NCBI GenBank assembly: GCA_025928375.1
Contig: JAICJP010000008.1
Coordinates: forward strand, 1 to 33,412
Origin: Candidatus Sulfotelmatobacter sp.
GTDB taxonomy: Bacteria > Acidobacteriota > Terriglobia > Terriglobales > Acidobacteriaceae
DNA: 33,412 nucleotides
Reading direction: 5' to 3'
The notes below the pieces were generated by a model. That model searched no databases and was not told the origin of the DNA. It saw nothing but the letters and a program-made list of their open reading frames with translations. Made by a program: the position numbers and the translations under genes. Of the stretch, positions 22,291 through 31,101 are shown piece by piece; position 1 is the first letter of the stretch; each line of letters starts with the position of its first letter.

Positions 22291-22633
22291 ATGAACTCCA
22301 TGTCAAAGGTAATCGGGATCGGGCTGCAACAGTAGCGTAAAGAAACGACATAGTTCTTAAATTTTAGTGTGAAGACAACACATGGGCAGTGAATACGGAT
22401 GCGGTGCACTAGTCAGCAAGAGCTATTACTGTCGTGATGCTTGTCTTTTCCTTGCGTTACCCGTTGCCATCGAACTTGAGATAGCTTCTGGAGCGATGCT
22501 GCGTAGATAACCTCAAAATGGGTCCCAAGCTAAAATCGCAGCCGACGTCGCCACTTGGCACTATGAAACCCCGCATCGGCGAGACCGTATTCAATATTGC
22601 TGCTCCCGCTCCGATTTTCGTGAGACCCAGACC
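22291..22633. other. Intergenic region, nothing recognised
   Basis: 343 bases with no protein-like frame, RNA fold or repeat that I can support. It presumably holds the promoters of the divergent 48-aa gene and the Fis-type regulator. Confidence 0.4.
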
Positions 22634-23017
22634 ATGAAAAGCCCCTTCCCGCCTACGCAGATGACAGCGCTAGCATATTTATATGACCATGTGCGCGAGT
22701 TGCCTGCATGGTTCCACCGGCTCACAGCACGGCAACTGCAGGAAATTGCCGACCTGATGGTCCAATGGAATGTCATCAGCGACAACAAAAGCATGTTGAC
22801 GATGGAGCAGATTGAAAAACGGGAGGTGCTTCGGGTGCTGAAGTTGTGTGACGGGAATATCGCGAAAGCCGCCAACGTGCTGAAGATGGGCAAAACAACA
22901 ATTTATAGGAAGCTCGTGCAATGGGGCTATTCCGTTCAGAATCGAGTTCTGGTAGAAAACGCATCGGCGTTATCCAGAGAAGGTGAAGCACAGGCCGAGC
23001 ACTCTCAATCGCGATGA
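22634..23017 (+). CDS. Fis-type helix-turn-helix regulator
   Basis: 127 aa. The C-terminal third carries the Fis/NtrC-type DNA-binding helix-turn-helix: 'MEQIEKREVLRVLKLCDGNI', 'AKAANVLKMGKTTIYRKLVQ', 'WGY'. The N-terminal 55 residues are helical, with no receiver or AAA+ domain, so this is a stand-alone HTH as seen in several acidobacterial small regulators. It lies 196 bases upstream of the PilT-like gene on the same strand and is a reasonable candidate for its regulator (inference). No strong ribosome site is visible at ATG 22634. Confidence 0.8.
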   Translation: MKSPFPPTQMTALAYLYDHVRELPAWFHRLTARQLQEIADLMVQWNVISDNKSMLTMEQIEKREVLRVLKLCDGNIAKAANVLKMGKTTIYRKLVQWGYSVQNRVLVENASALSREGEAQAEHSQSR

Positions 23018-23212
23018 GGCCACTGCACTGGTGCTTACATTCACGGCCGTAATGCTCCATCAAAGCGACAGCTATTCAGCATTGTTCAGGTGTTCCGTTT
23101 TGGTGCAAAGTGGATCACCTTCGTAACCGCTGATGCCTGTTCTCATCTCGCTCCGCTGTTCTTGGCTGGCAGAATCGAGCCATAGGTCAGACAAAGCCGT
23201 AGGTCAGATTAA

Positions 23213-24421
23213 ATGGTAGAACAGATCACCTCGAGCGAGAGTTCCGTTGCGCCGGTCTCACCCCCGGCTGTCGCTGTACCGCCGAAGCGCTCGCCCGCTG
23301 GTGCTCCTGTTTCGACTGCGGCACTCTTGCGAGCAATGCTGGCAAGCGCCCCGAAAATAAGCGATCTTTTCTTTTCTCCTGGGAAACCGCCGACGGTGGA
23401 GATCAATGGCCATCTTTCGTCAGTCGGGTCACGAGCCCTCGCGCCAGACCACACACGGCAGATTGCTACCGAACTGATTGGGAACAACAAGCACGCGCTC
23501 GGCAATCTTCGCGAGCACGGCTCATGTGATGTTTCCTACAGCTTGGCGGAAACATCTCGATTTCGAGTGAACATTTTCATGCAGCGCGGCAGTTGCGTTA
23601 TTGTCATGCGAGTGATTCCCAGTAAGGTTCCTGATCTCGCAGAGCTGAATCTGCCTGCCGAGCTGGAAAACATTGTCGCTCTGCGTAATGGCATTGTTCT
23701 AGTCACCGGACCGACAGGATCTGGAAAATCTTCCACCCTGGCAGCCATCATCGACCGCATCAACAAGCAACACGCATATCACATTTTGACGATTGAGGAT
23801 CCCATAGAGTTTCTTCATCCCCATCAAAAGTGTCTGGTTCACCAACGTGAGCTGCACAGCGACACCACCAGCTTTGCGTCCGCACTGCGAGCGGCACTAC
23901 GTCAGGCACCCAAGGTGATCTTGGTGGGCGAAATGCGCGATCGGGAAACCATCGAGATCGCGCTGGAGGCGGCAGAGACCGGACACTTGGTGATGTCAAC
24001 CCTGCACACCATTGATGCCTCGAAGACGGTGGAACGGATCGCGGGCGTGTTTCCCTTAGCCGAGCAGCACATAATTCGCAATCGTCTGGCAAAGAGTTTC
24101 CGCTACATCATTTCGCAGCGGCTGCTCCCTCTAAAGAGTGGAGCCGGACGAGTAGCGGCGCTCGAGATTCTGAAATCGACACTGCGCACACGGGAATACG
24201 TGGAAAAGGGTGAAGACGAAGGTAAAACCCTGCTCGATGCTATGCGCGTCGGCACGACTGAGGGAATGCAACACTTCGATGGCGAAATTGAAAAGCTGAT
24301 CCGCGCTGGAATGATTGACTTCGAAACGGGGATGGCCTATGCGACAAATGCAGGAAACCTACGCTTGGAGTTGGCAGACTTTGCAGAATCCACGCGGGCA
24401 GATGCAACGCCCGGCGCGTGA
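23213..24421 (+). CDS. PilT-like twitching motility / type II secretion-family ATPase
   Basis: 402 aa of the PilT/VirB11 secretion ATPase family. An N-terminal PAS-like domain includes 'ISDLFFSPGKPPTVEINGHL'. The core has Walker A 'VTGPTGSGKSSTLAAII' (around residues 164-180), an Asp box 'ILTIEDPIEFLH', Walker B 'VILVGEMRDRETIEIALEAA' and the His box 'GHLVMSTLHTIDASKTVERI'. PilT retracts type IV pili from the cytoplasmic face of the membrane. The extended N-terminus and the absence of pilus genes in the window make it a PilU/PilT2-type or diverged paralogue. Position near a GGDEF gene and a PilZ-like gene suggests c-di-GMP-linked motility (inference). Confidence 0.92.
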   Translation: MVEQITSSESSVAPVSPPAVAVPPKRSPAGAPVSTAALLRAMLASAPKISDLFFSPGKPPTVEINGHLSSVGSRALAPDHTRQIATELIGNNKHALGNLREHGSCDVSYSLAETSRFRVNIFMQRGSCVIVMRVIPSKVPDLAELNLPAELENIVALRNGIVLVTGPTGSGKSSTLAAIIDRINKQHAYHILTIEDPIEFLHPHQKCLVHQRELHSDTTSFASALRAALRQAPKVILVGEMRDRETIEIALEAAETGHLVMSTLHTIDASKTVERIAGVFPLAEQHIIRNRLAKSFRYIISQRLLPLKSGAGRVAALEILKSTLRTREYVEKGEDEGKTLLDAMRVGTTEGMQHFDGEIEKLIRAGMIDFETGMAYATNAGNLRLELADFAESTRADATPGA

Positions 24422-24501
24422 TGGGGCCGGCCGGCATCGTCTGATGCTATGCCGTCCGCTCCAATAATCTCCAACCTCTGTCCGGCGGACTGGGAACACT
24501 G

Positions 24502-24906
24502 ATGCTGGTCAAAATATTCCAACCTAGGTCGATTTACGCCTGTTGTACCCTCGGGATTCTCATTGTCATCGCCGTGGCACTTAGGTTAAATCGCCCCCAT
24601 GTGCCTCGGGAAATTCGCAGGCCCAGAGCAAATTACCAGAGCCCGTCAAAGATTTTGGGTCCTCGCCCCCCTTTGCTCAATGTCGAGTCGATTACGCCGT
24701 ATGGTCACATTGTAGAAATCCAGGCCGAAACTGATCCGGGAACAACCGTTATGGTCAATGGCGAAAAGGCGGCGGTGATCTTCGCCGGGTCGCGGATCAG
24801 ACATTTTGTGGGACCCTTACCCGACGGAATCACCGTTGTAACGATCACGGCGCAAAACGATGAGGGCGGCGTGATCACCAAAAGATTGGCAGTAGTATTA
24901 CCGTAA
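24502..24906 (+). CDS. Membrane-anchored protein with Ig-like beta domain
   Basis: 134 aa. An N-terminal hydrophobic anchor ('YACCTLGILIVIAVAL') precedes a Pro/Arg-rich linker and one beta-sandwich repeat: 'AETDPGTTVMVNGEKAAVI', 'GPLPDGITVVTITAQNDEGG'. This resembles the glucodextranase-like/bacterial Ig domains that end 'G.N.I.I.A.D..G', known as extracellular adhesive or structural modules. It starts 80 bases after the PilT-like gene on the same strand. Role unknown; a surface or pilus accessory is possible from context only. Confidence 0.65.
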   Translation: MLVKIFQPRSIYACCTLGILIVIAVALRLNRPHVPREIRRPRANYQSPSKILGPRPPLLNVESITPYGHIVEIQAETDPGTTVMVNGEKAAVIFAGSRIRHFVGPLPDGITVVTITAQNDEGGVITKRLAVVLP

Positions 24907-25119
24907 GCGGCGGCCGCTACTATTTCCGCCTGGAAGATCAAACTCCTGAGATCCCCCCTGGCGATGCAATCCAGATGCCGAACTGTGTGGCGCGAGTATT
25001 GCGCGCGTGGGCGAAAATGGCAGCGAATTTGGGTTATGGTACGTCAAGGAAAAAGTGCAATCTCGATGCAATTCTCGTTTCCGCTTGAACGAGGCTCGTT
25101 TGAGTAGTATTCATTTCAT
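24907..25119. other. Intergenic region with a start-less protein-like frame
   Basis: A plus-strand frame without a start reads 'GRYYFRLEDQTPEIPPGDAI' and 'VARVLRAWAKMAANLGYGT' and ends at TGA 25087-25089. It looks like coding sequence and may be the remnant of a gene, but I recognise no family. Confidence 0.3.
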
Positions 25120-25932
25120 ATGTTGCTGCGGCGCACAGAGAAGTCTCATGACGAAGAGCAGCTAGCCACGCACGGGTGGACCTCGCAGGGCATCGAACGT
25201 CAAGGCGTCGGTCCATACAAGAGGGAGACAGCGCGACTTGCCGAGCTTTCAAAGATTTCTGCAAAAATGGTCGACCTTTCGCTACAAGAAGCTCAACGCG
25301 ACCCGACTCTGCGAGGCACGGTTAAAAACAGGCTGGCTCCAGTCTCATCGCCCTTAGGTTGGCTTTTCACCGACGTTTCCAAGATCGTAGAGGCGCCGAG
25401 CGAGAACGCAGGAAGATCAGGAGCGGGAGCACCGGAGACGGCCGTTGCTCCCGCCACACCTCCGAATCTACCGAGGGCGCACGGGACGACTGATGAATTG
25501 AGATTCCCGAAGTTCGCGGTTTTGTACTCGTGGGCGAAGATCGTCGTACGAGAGATCACAAATTATTGGACTTCTTCGACCAGTCGCAAACGGATTCTTG
25601 GCGTCCTCACATCCGGGACGCAGCGAACCGTGTTCTTGATTGGACATTGGAGCCGGATTCTGACGGCGCGAGCGCCCGCGGTTTGTGCAGTGTTACGAAA
25701 AAGATTTGGGCTTGCCAAGCGGTATCGCTGCCGGGACTGCGGTAGAGAAGTTGGCGTGCGCTCACGCCCACGCAACTTGTCGGAGCGTTACATCCTTCCG
25801 CTGTTACTAATGCATCCTGTGCGCTGCCCGGCCTGTTTCCATCGCGATTACAGGCTAATTTTCACTCCGGTCGGCAACCATTCCCGCCGTTATGGTTCAA
25901 GCGTTGGCAACAACAATCGGAACGCTGCTTGA
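25120..25932 (+). CDS. Hypothetical protein with C-terminal zinc ribbon
   Basis: 270 aa. The N-terminal half is charged, then a Pro/Ala-rich segment ('ETAVAPATPPNLPRAHG') leads to a moderately hydrophobic stretch. The C-terminus carries two knuckles, 'YRCRDCGREVGVRSRPRNLS' and 'LLMHPVRCPACFHRDYRLIF', i.e. CxxC-x(about 30)-CxxC, a zinc ribbon with a hydrophobic hairpin between. I recognise this ribbon as a recurring acidobacterial C-terminal module without assigned function. The short leucine-rich piece 'YILPLLLMH' may dip into the membrane. The start at ATG 25120 has no good ribosome site. Confidence 0.5.
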   Translation: MLLRRTEKSHDEEQLATHGWTSQGIERQGVGPYKRETARLAELSKISAKMVDLSLQEAQRDPTLRGTVKNRLAPVSSPLGWLFTDVSKIVEAPSENAGRSGAGAPETAVAPATPPNLPRAHGTTDELRFPKFAVLYSWAKIVVREITNYWTSSTSRKRILGVLTSGTQRTVFLIGHWSRILTARAPAVCAVLRKRFGLAKRYRCRDCGREVGVRSRPRNLSERYILPLLLMHPVRCPACFHRDYRLIFTPVGNHSRRYGSSVGNNNRNAA

Positions 25933-26086
25933 GAACTCGCCAGTTAGATTCAAGCCCTGGTTCGCTGCCGTGAGTGGAGCCATCTGAGAATTTCAGAGGG
26001 GAAATCAAATTGTTCACGAGATATAGTTTTGCGACAAAAGTACTAATTGTCGTCTCAAGGTGCTCTTGCGCTGCCCGGAGAATGTC

Positions 26087-27166
26087 ATGAGACGAATCTA
26101 CCTTCTGCTGTTTCTGTTTTTTGCCAATGTTCTGGTTGCGCAACAACCGGCGGTTCAGGAAATCCCATTTCAATCAGTTCCTGATCCCTTGAAACTTCCC
26201 ACGGATCTGTACCTGGGTGAAGCCGCTGGAGTGGCGGTCAATTCCAAGGGACACATTTTCGTTTTGTCGCGGGGGAACTCGACCGGCCCCGCTTACGGGG
26301 CCGGTGCGGCACAATTGCTGGAATTCAACGCTGAGGGCAAGTTCCTGCGAGAAATTGGTCACAACCTGTACGCCTGGTCTTATGGGCACTCCGTCAAGGT
26401 CGACCAACAGGACAATATCTGGGTGGCCGACAAGGGCTCGGACATGGTCATCAAGTTTAGTCCCGAGGGCCGTGTAGCCATGGTTTTCGGACGCAAGCAG
26501 GAGGCGTCTGACGAGAAGACCGGGCCTCTGCCGCACCCGAACCCGCCGCTGCCTCCCGTCGATGGACTGTTCCGCCAGGTAACCGACATGGCGTGGGACA
26601 AGGAGGGCAACACGTACATCAGCGATGGCTATGTTAATTCGCGCATCGCAAAAGTGAACAAAAACGGCAACTGGATTAAGTCGTGGGGAGAACCCGGAGA
26701 CCAACCGGGGCAGTTCAGCACTCCTCACAGCATTGCTGTCGATGCCGAAGACCACGTCTACGTGGCCGACCGCGGCAATCGCCGCATCCAGGTATTCGAC
26801 TCTGAAGGAAAGTTCCTTCGACAAATCGTAATTGATGTGCCATTTGATCCGAACACCAGCCCGGCTATAGGAAGCAAGCCACTGTTGCCGATCAAAGGAC
26901 CCCAGACAATGGCGCCGGGCTCGCCCTGGGCAATTTGCATCACGCCGCCACCGAACCAGGTGCTGTTTAGTTCTGACGCATACCCCGGTCGAATTTATAA
27001 GCTAAACCTCGAGGGTAGAGTTCTGGGAGTGCTAGGGGAATCGGGCAAACAGCTCAAGCAGTTCGGATGGATTCACGAAATTGCATGTCCGTCGGACAAT
27101 GAGCTCTATGTGAGCGAGTTGTTGAACTGGCGTGTACAAAAGCTCGTTCTCAAACAGCGGCACTGA
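26087..27166 (+). CDS. Exported NHL-repeat beta-propeller protein
   Basis: 359 aa with a signal peptide ('MRRIYLLLFLFFANVLVAQQ') and a six-bladed propeller of NHL repeats: 'AGVAVNSKGHIFVLSRGNST', 'SVKVDQQDNIWVADKGSDMV', 'DMAWDKEGNTYISDGYVNSR', 'SIAVDAEDHVYVADRGNRRI', ending 'IHEIACPSDNELYVSELLNW'. The fold is shared with peptidyl-alpha-hydroxyglycine lyases, but the metal-binding His set of that enzyme is not evident to me, so only a binding or scaffold role in the periplasm is supported. ATG 26087 follows GGAG by eight bases and places the signal peptide at the start; the open frame extends nine codons upstream. Confidence 0.87.
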   Translation: MRRIYLLLFLFFANVLVAQQPAVQEIPFQSVPDPLKLPTDLYLGEAAGVAVNSKGHIFVLSRGNSTGPAYGAGAAQLLEFNAEGKFLREIGHNLYAWSYGHSVKVDQQDNIWVADKGSDMVIKFSPEGRVAMVFGRKQEASDEKTGPLPHPNPPLPPVDGLFRQVTDMAWDKEGNTYISDGYVNSRIAKVNKNGNWIKSWGEPGDQPGQFSTPHSIAVDAEDHVYVADRGNRRIQVFDSEGKFLRQIVIDVPFDPNTSPAIGSKPLLPIKGPQTMAPGSPWAICITPPPNQVLFSSDAYPGRIYKLNLEGRVLGVLGESGKQLKQFGWIHEIACPSDNELYVSELLNWRVQKLVLKQRH

Positions 27167-27202
27167 GTCGCATCCCGCTGAGGATCGGATTCGCGATTCT
27201 AG

Positions 27203-27370
27203 AAGAACGAGTTCCACAATTGGAACAATGCAGGACACCTCGAGAGCTTCCGGATCAGCTTGAGCATCGGTTTGGCCGAGTGGCACGACGGAGACACCCT
27301 CGATGAGATGCTCGAGGGGGCGGATCGCAGAATGTACGAGCACAAGAACGCCCATACTCCAGGGTCGTGA
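27203..27370 (+). pseudogene. GGDEF 3' fragment (second copy, truncated)
   Basis: The plus strand reads 'KNEFHNWNNAGHLESFRISL', 'SIGLAEWHDGDTLDEMLEGA' and 'DRRMYEHKNAHTPGS', with TGA at 27368-27370. This is the last 55 residues of the diguanylate cyclase at 17072-17869 with four substitutions. The GGDEF motif and everything before it are missing, and no start codon or ribosome site precedes it, so it cannot make an enzyme. Confidence 0.88.
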
Positions 27371-27429
27371 ACGACGCGCTCCCCCTGCCACGCGGCTCGG
27401 GGCGGGAATCCACAGCCATGATTGCCGGC
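27203..27429 (+). repeat. 227-bp duplicated segment, copy B
   Basis: The ungapped inverted counterpart of 17013-17239 (about 11 mismatches by hand count). The match starts at AAGAACGAG and ends at ATTGCCGGC. No flanking target duplication or terminal inverted repeat is obvious at the edges. Confidence 0.85.
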
Positions 27430-27560
27430 GCGACCGCTTGCGTTGGGACTATCCGCCCGGCATGGACTTTGTCTTTTTACGCACATCCGCAACGACTGGA
27501 GTTCGACTTCATATCGCAAGCGAGAACTTCAGTGCGTCCCCGGTGAAAGCAATTCAGGCC

Positions 27561-27902
27561 CTAGCTTGGCCGCCGCGTTCGCATTTGCAACCAATCATTT
27601 ACCTCCGCTTCGAATGCAAACACGACAGCGCCTTTGCGGCGATCTAAGCGGCGAATCGGAAAGTCGTATTGACTTACCCAGCGCTGGACCGTTTTATCGC
27701 AAGCTCCAACGTAGTTGGTACCTTCTTTCCATGACCGCAGTATTTCAGTTCGTGTGTTTGGCCAGGGTATACCGCCCTCCGGAACGCCATTCGCCCACTC
27801 CGCCTTGGCGTTGGGCCGAAGTTCACAACGCCGCTCCGACCTGTTTTGGCAATTCTGGTGCTGACATCTTAGGCACGTTCCAAAGCTCTCGCAGACTGAC
27901 AT
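27561..27902 (-). CDS. Stand-alone excisionase-like HTH protein, possibly degenerate
   Basis: 113 aa. The C-terminal 60 residues match the DNA-binding end of the PAS regulator at 19025-19675: 'EILRSWKEGTNYVGACDKTV', 'QRWVSQYDFPIRR', 'GAVVFAFEAEVNDWLQ'. Conserved positions are altered (IAxYxG is replaced by GTNYVG, and the usual RWE reads RWV). The N-terminal half, 'CESFGTCLRCQHQNCQNRSE', is Cys/Arg-rich and not PAS-like, and the ATG has no ribosome site. It could be a small regulator or the surviving 3' end of a decayed PAS-HTH gene. It lies beside the GGDEF fragment, mirroring the 17-19.7 kb neighbourhood. Confidence 0.5.
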   Translation of the reverse strand: MSVCESFGTCLRCQHQNCQNRSERRCELRPNAKAEWANGVPEGGIPWPNTRTEILRSWKEGTNYVGACDKTVQRWVSQYDFPIRRLDRRKGAVVFAFEAEVNDWLQMRTRRPS

Positions 27903-28239
27903 TCCGCTGTCAACCTCGTCAGCCTTTCTCCCTTATCACTTTCGTTCAAGAGCAGTGCGCCAACTTGTGCTCCAAGCGCGACACACTAACCAACAAAGAG
28001 CCGTGATCCGTTCCAGTCTCTGTAGCATACGAGACGCGACCGCCAAAATATCGCAATCACATACCTACCCCACCGAAGGAACCGCCAATGCCAACGAACG
28101 TCATCATGTCAGTTGTCTGACCGCCAGGCTGCATCATTAATAAAGTTGAGGCTGCCGTGATCGAAAATCGACAACACCTTGTGCCGATCAGCGGAATGGA
28201 TTGCGGGCAGACTAAGTTGTGAGCGTTTTGGCTACTCTG
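27903..28239. other. Intergenic region, nothing recognised
   Basis: 337 bases between two degenerate minus-strand genes. I see no protein family, RNA fold or repeat here. Confidence 0.4.
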
Positions 28240-28799
28240 TCATGGCAGGAGACCATAAACCACAAGACTGTTCTGTGTTCCGATAAAAACCTTGCCGTCA
28301 GCCACCATGGGTGTGGCAAAATGCGCTAGCGGAGGCACCGTATCCCTTCTGTTCGCAGCTTGGTCACTTCTATAAAGCAGGCTTAAGGTCTTTGCATCCA
28401 ACGCAAACAGTACTCCGCCGCCGCCAAGATTCCAGAAAATTCCATCATTGCTCCCATTCGCGCTGATAACTGCATGCCCTCCGCCCGCACCCATGTGGAC
28501 AGAGTAGGACTGTCCAGCATTCCTTGATTCAGCGGATACATTTCCACCTTCGATTTAGAGGTAAAGTACAGTTTTCCATTCCAGTAGACAGGTGTACCAG
28601 TGCCGGGAACGACGCTGGCCAATTCCTGCACGATCTGCGTAGTTTTGGTCGTACAGCATGTACAAATATGTCCCAGGCCGGTTCGATCGAGGAGGTAAAT
28701 CGTTCGCTTCCCGACCGCTAGCGCTTCGTAGGGATGGCTCCCCGATTGTGTGGGCAAAATTACTACTGCGTTGTCCAGGTCCATGTCGTGGTTAGACAG
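28240..28799 (-). pseudogene. PQQ-like beta-propeller protein, 5'-truncated and frameshifted
   Basis: The minus strand reads 'LSNHDMDLDNAVVILPTQSG', 'YEALAVGKRTIYLLDRTGLG', 'GTPVYWNGKLYFTSKSKVEM' and, after a one-frame change near 28500, 'GAGGGHAVISANGSNDGIFW', 'GGGVLFALDAKTLSLLYRSD' and 'HFATPMVADGKVFIGTQNSL'. The strands match the last blades of the large exported PQQ/WD40-like propellers common in Acidobacteriota, which run to several hundred residues. Here the N-terminal part and any signal peptide are gone. The frame upstream ends at a TAA near 28850 with no start site. Non-functional remnant. Confidence 0.75.
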
Positions 28800-28830
28800 A
28801 CGTTCTCCCAGAGCGCCTGTGCCGCGTGAT

Positions 28831-28844
28831 CGGTCTTAAGACCG
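28831..28844. promoter_or_regulatory. Perfect 14-bp palindrome CGGTCTTAAGACCG
   Basis: A self-complementary 14-mer between the PQQ remnant and the kinase gene, with no loop and no T-run. It could be a dimeric regulator's operator; no further support. Confidence 0.3.
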
Positions 28845-28921
28845 GCCATCTCACTTATAACCTCGCCGCCTGCCTGTACCTCAGCCTATTGATCGGTTTA
28901 GACTGATGTTCGCTGTGAGGT

Positions 28922-28950
28922 TGTTAAGTATCCTGTGTGCGTGTTAAGTA
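28922..28950 (+). promoter_or_regulatory. TGTTAAGTA direct repeat, 20-bp period
   Basis: TGTTAAGTA at 28922-28930 and again at 28942-28950. The heptamer TGTTAAG recurs twice at 31922-31949, on the other side of the two-component operon, with a 21-bp period. Tandem same-direction half-sites two helical turns apart fit binding by an OmpR-family regulator, such as the one encoded between them (inference). Confidence 0.5.
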
Positions 28951-29148
28951 ACTTAATATGATTGCTTTACAGCTATTTTCCCCTTGCAATTGTTGGATGG
29001 CGCTGGCAAACTTTGGCTGGTCCCCCCCGAAAATAGCGAAGTGCTCGGCAAGAGTCGGTGTTTCGGTTATTCCGCAAGCTAGATCTCTTGGAGCAAACGG
29101 TCACCGCGAGCACCCTCAACCCTGATCGCTCGTGCTGCCTCGTCGACG

Positions 29149-31101
29149 ATGAAGAACTCATTCAACATTGCCTCGTCTAGTCGAACGTCCACCCGGATGT
29201 CGCACTTGATCTGGACCGCTGCGCTATTTGGTATCGCACTACTGTTGCTTGCCATCGCACTCCTTCAATATCGCTGGAATATGCAGATCCGGCGAGCCAC
29301 GGAGATCAGAGTGGGTGCCGATCTGGAGTCGGCCATGATGAAATGGCACCTGGACTTGTACGGGGAACTTTCAACGATCTGTATAGGGTTGCAGGTGGGG
29401 CCAGATTCGGGAGCTAATGACCGATGGGATGATTACCTGCGGCGGTATGTGGAATGGAGGCGAGTCGCGACTAGCTCCACCTTCGTCGAGAATATCTATT
29501 CCAACCCCGATGTTGTCAGCGATATTTACATTTGGGAAACCAGCCATGGGACAGACCCGCGCCTGCTGAGGCTCAATGCCGATAATGTGCGCATTGAACG
29601 CTCTGCGCTGCCCGCGGAACTGCGACCGCTGCTCGCCCATCTTGAGGGAAAGGCTTCAAACCTTCGCGTCGCGCTGCGCGCCTGGCAAACTGACGCTCCT
29701 CCGAGAGATGCGGACCCCAGCGCGGAACCTGAATCTTCGTTGGCCCACAAGTTGCGAAGCACGGCGATTACGGGCTGGCAATTCGACGAGAGCATTCCGG
29801 CCATAGTCCACCCAATCGTGCACCACGGCCAGAAATCTTTGGGCGCCGGTGGTCCGGTTGACTGGTTCGTAATTGTTCTGAATCGAAGCACGATTGAGCA
29901 AAGGATCTTTCCCGAATTAGCTCAGCGCTACTTCGGAGGCCGGCAAGGGCTGGAATATAAGCTGGCGGTGCTGTCGGTTGGCAAGACGTCACGGCTTCTC
30001 TATTCTTCAGACCCGGGTTTTGGAAGCGCTGATGTGAGCAACTCGGATTCCGTCATGAATATCTTTGGCCCGCCTCCGGAAAGCATGGAGGGAAGTTTCT
30101 GGCAAAGCGTGAAGAACAAAGAATCGCTGCGCGGGGAGGAATGGCACAGCTTTTCTGGGCCAGTCTGGTTTCCTGTCATTCAGCGCACGTCTGAAGGAGC
30201 CGCCTGGATGCTCTTTCTCCAGCATCGGACGGCTCCGCTGCAAGCCTCCATTACACGAGTCTGGCGTGGCAATCTCATCGTTGGCGGGGCAGTCCTTCTT
30301 CTGCTCGCGACCAGTATGTTTTTGCTCGTGATTGCGACCCAACGCGTACGTGCTGTAGCTGCGTTACAAATGGATTTCGTGGCATCGATTTCTCATGAGC
30401 TACGGACCCCTTTGGCGGCGATGCTTTCAGCTGGACAGAACATTGCAGATGGCTATGCGCCCGATCTGCGAAGATATGGATCGATCGTCACGAATCAGTC
30501 CCGTCAGTTAATGGATCTTGTAGATCAGATTCTGTTATTTGCAGCCATGAAAGACGGTAAGAAAGAGTACGTCATAGAACCGTTGGAAGTTGAAGGCATT
30601 CTAAAAACGCTGCAAAAAACAACTTTGCCACTCCTTGAACAGCAAGGATTCACGGTGCAAGTTGAAGTCCCGAAGGAAATCCCGGCGGCCTTAGGCGATA
30701 ACAAGGGCGTGCTTCGCTGCATGCGGAACTTGCTGGAGAACGCTGCTAAGTACAGCGGGGATCAGCGATGGATTGGCGTCCGAGTGGAAGTTAACGAGTT
30801 CGCGAAGGTGGGAAAGGAAGTTGCGATCAGTATCGCGGATCACGGAATTGGGGTTGATCCTGACGAAATAGAACACATATTTGATCCTTTCTATCGTGGT
30901 GCGCGTGTGGTGGCTGCGCAAATTCACGGCAGCGGTCTGGGACTCGCGGTTGTACGCCAGATCATGAACGCCATCGGGGGCAGGTTATCGGTGAAAAGCC
31001 AGCAGGGAAAAGGGAGCGTCTTTACATTACATCTGAGAGTCACAGGCAAGGCGCAGTCAACTACTCGTCAAAGAGCAGCGGAGGCAATGGCGTCGACATG
31101 A
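29149..31101 (+). CDS. Membrane sensor histidine kinase
   Basis: 650 aa. TM1 is at about 20-42 ('IALLLLAIALLQYRW'). A large extracytoplasmic sensor region of about 325 residues without a recognised domain follows, then TM2 at about 372-394 ('LIVGGAVLLLLATSMFLLVI'). HisKA carries 'FVASISHELRTPLAAML' (phospho-acceptor His416). HATPase has the N-box 'RNLLENAAKYSG', G1 'IADHGIGVD', F-box 'IFDPFYRGA' and G2 'GSGLGLAVV'. It autophosphorylates and passes phosphate to the response regulator encoded next, whose ATG overlaps its stop (ATGA). No PAS or HAMP domain is visible. ATG 29149 is taken although no ribosome site is evident; ATG 29194 is an alternative. Confidence 0.93.
   Translation: MKNSFNIASSSRTSTRMSHLIWTAALFGIALLLLAIALLQYRWNMQIRRATEIRVGADLESAMMKWHLDLYGELSTICIGLQVGPDSGANDRWDDYLRRYVEWRRVATSSTFVENIYSNPDVVSDIYIWETSHGTDPRLLRLNADNVRIERSALPAELRPLLAHLEGKASNLRVALRAWQTDAPPRDADPSAEPESSLAHKLRSTAITGWQFDESIPAIVHPIVHHGQKSLGAGGPVDWFVIVLNRSTIEQRIFPELAQRYFGGRQGLEYKLAVLSVGKTSRLLYSSDPGFGSADVSNSDSVMNIFGPPPESMEGSFWQSVKNKESLRGEEWHSFSGPVWFPVIQRTSEGAAWMLFLQHRTAPLQASITRVWRGNLIVGGAVLLLLATSMFLLVIATQRVRAVAALQMDFVASISHELRTPLAAMLSAGQNIADGYAPDLRRYGSIVTNQSRQLMDLVDQILLFAAMKDGKKEYVIEPLEVEGILKTLQKTTLPLLEQQGFTVQVEVPKEIPAALGDNKGVLRCMRNLLENAAKYSGDQRWIGVRVEVNEFAKVGKEVAISIADHGIGVDPDEIEHIFDPFYRGARVVAAQIHGSGLGLAVVRQIMNAIGGRLSVKSQQGKGSVFTLHLRVTGKAQSTTRQRAAEAMAST

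Larger units (their letters stand above)
28800..29148. other. Promoter region of the two-component operon
   Basis: About 350 bases without a gene. It contains the perfect palindrome CGGTCTTAAGACCG (28831-28844) and the TGTTAAGTA direct repeat (28922-28950). The A/T-rich stretch 'TAACTTAATATGATTG' at about 28949-28964 could include a -10 region. The kinase start lies about 200 bases further. Confidence 0.45.
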
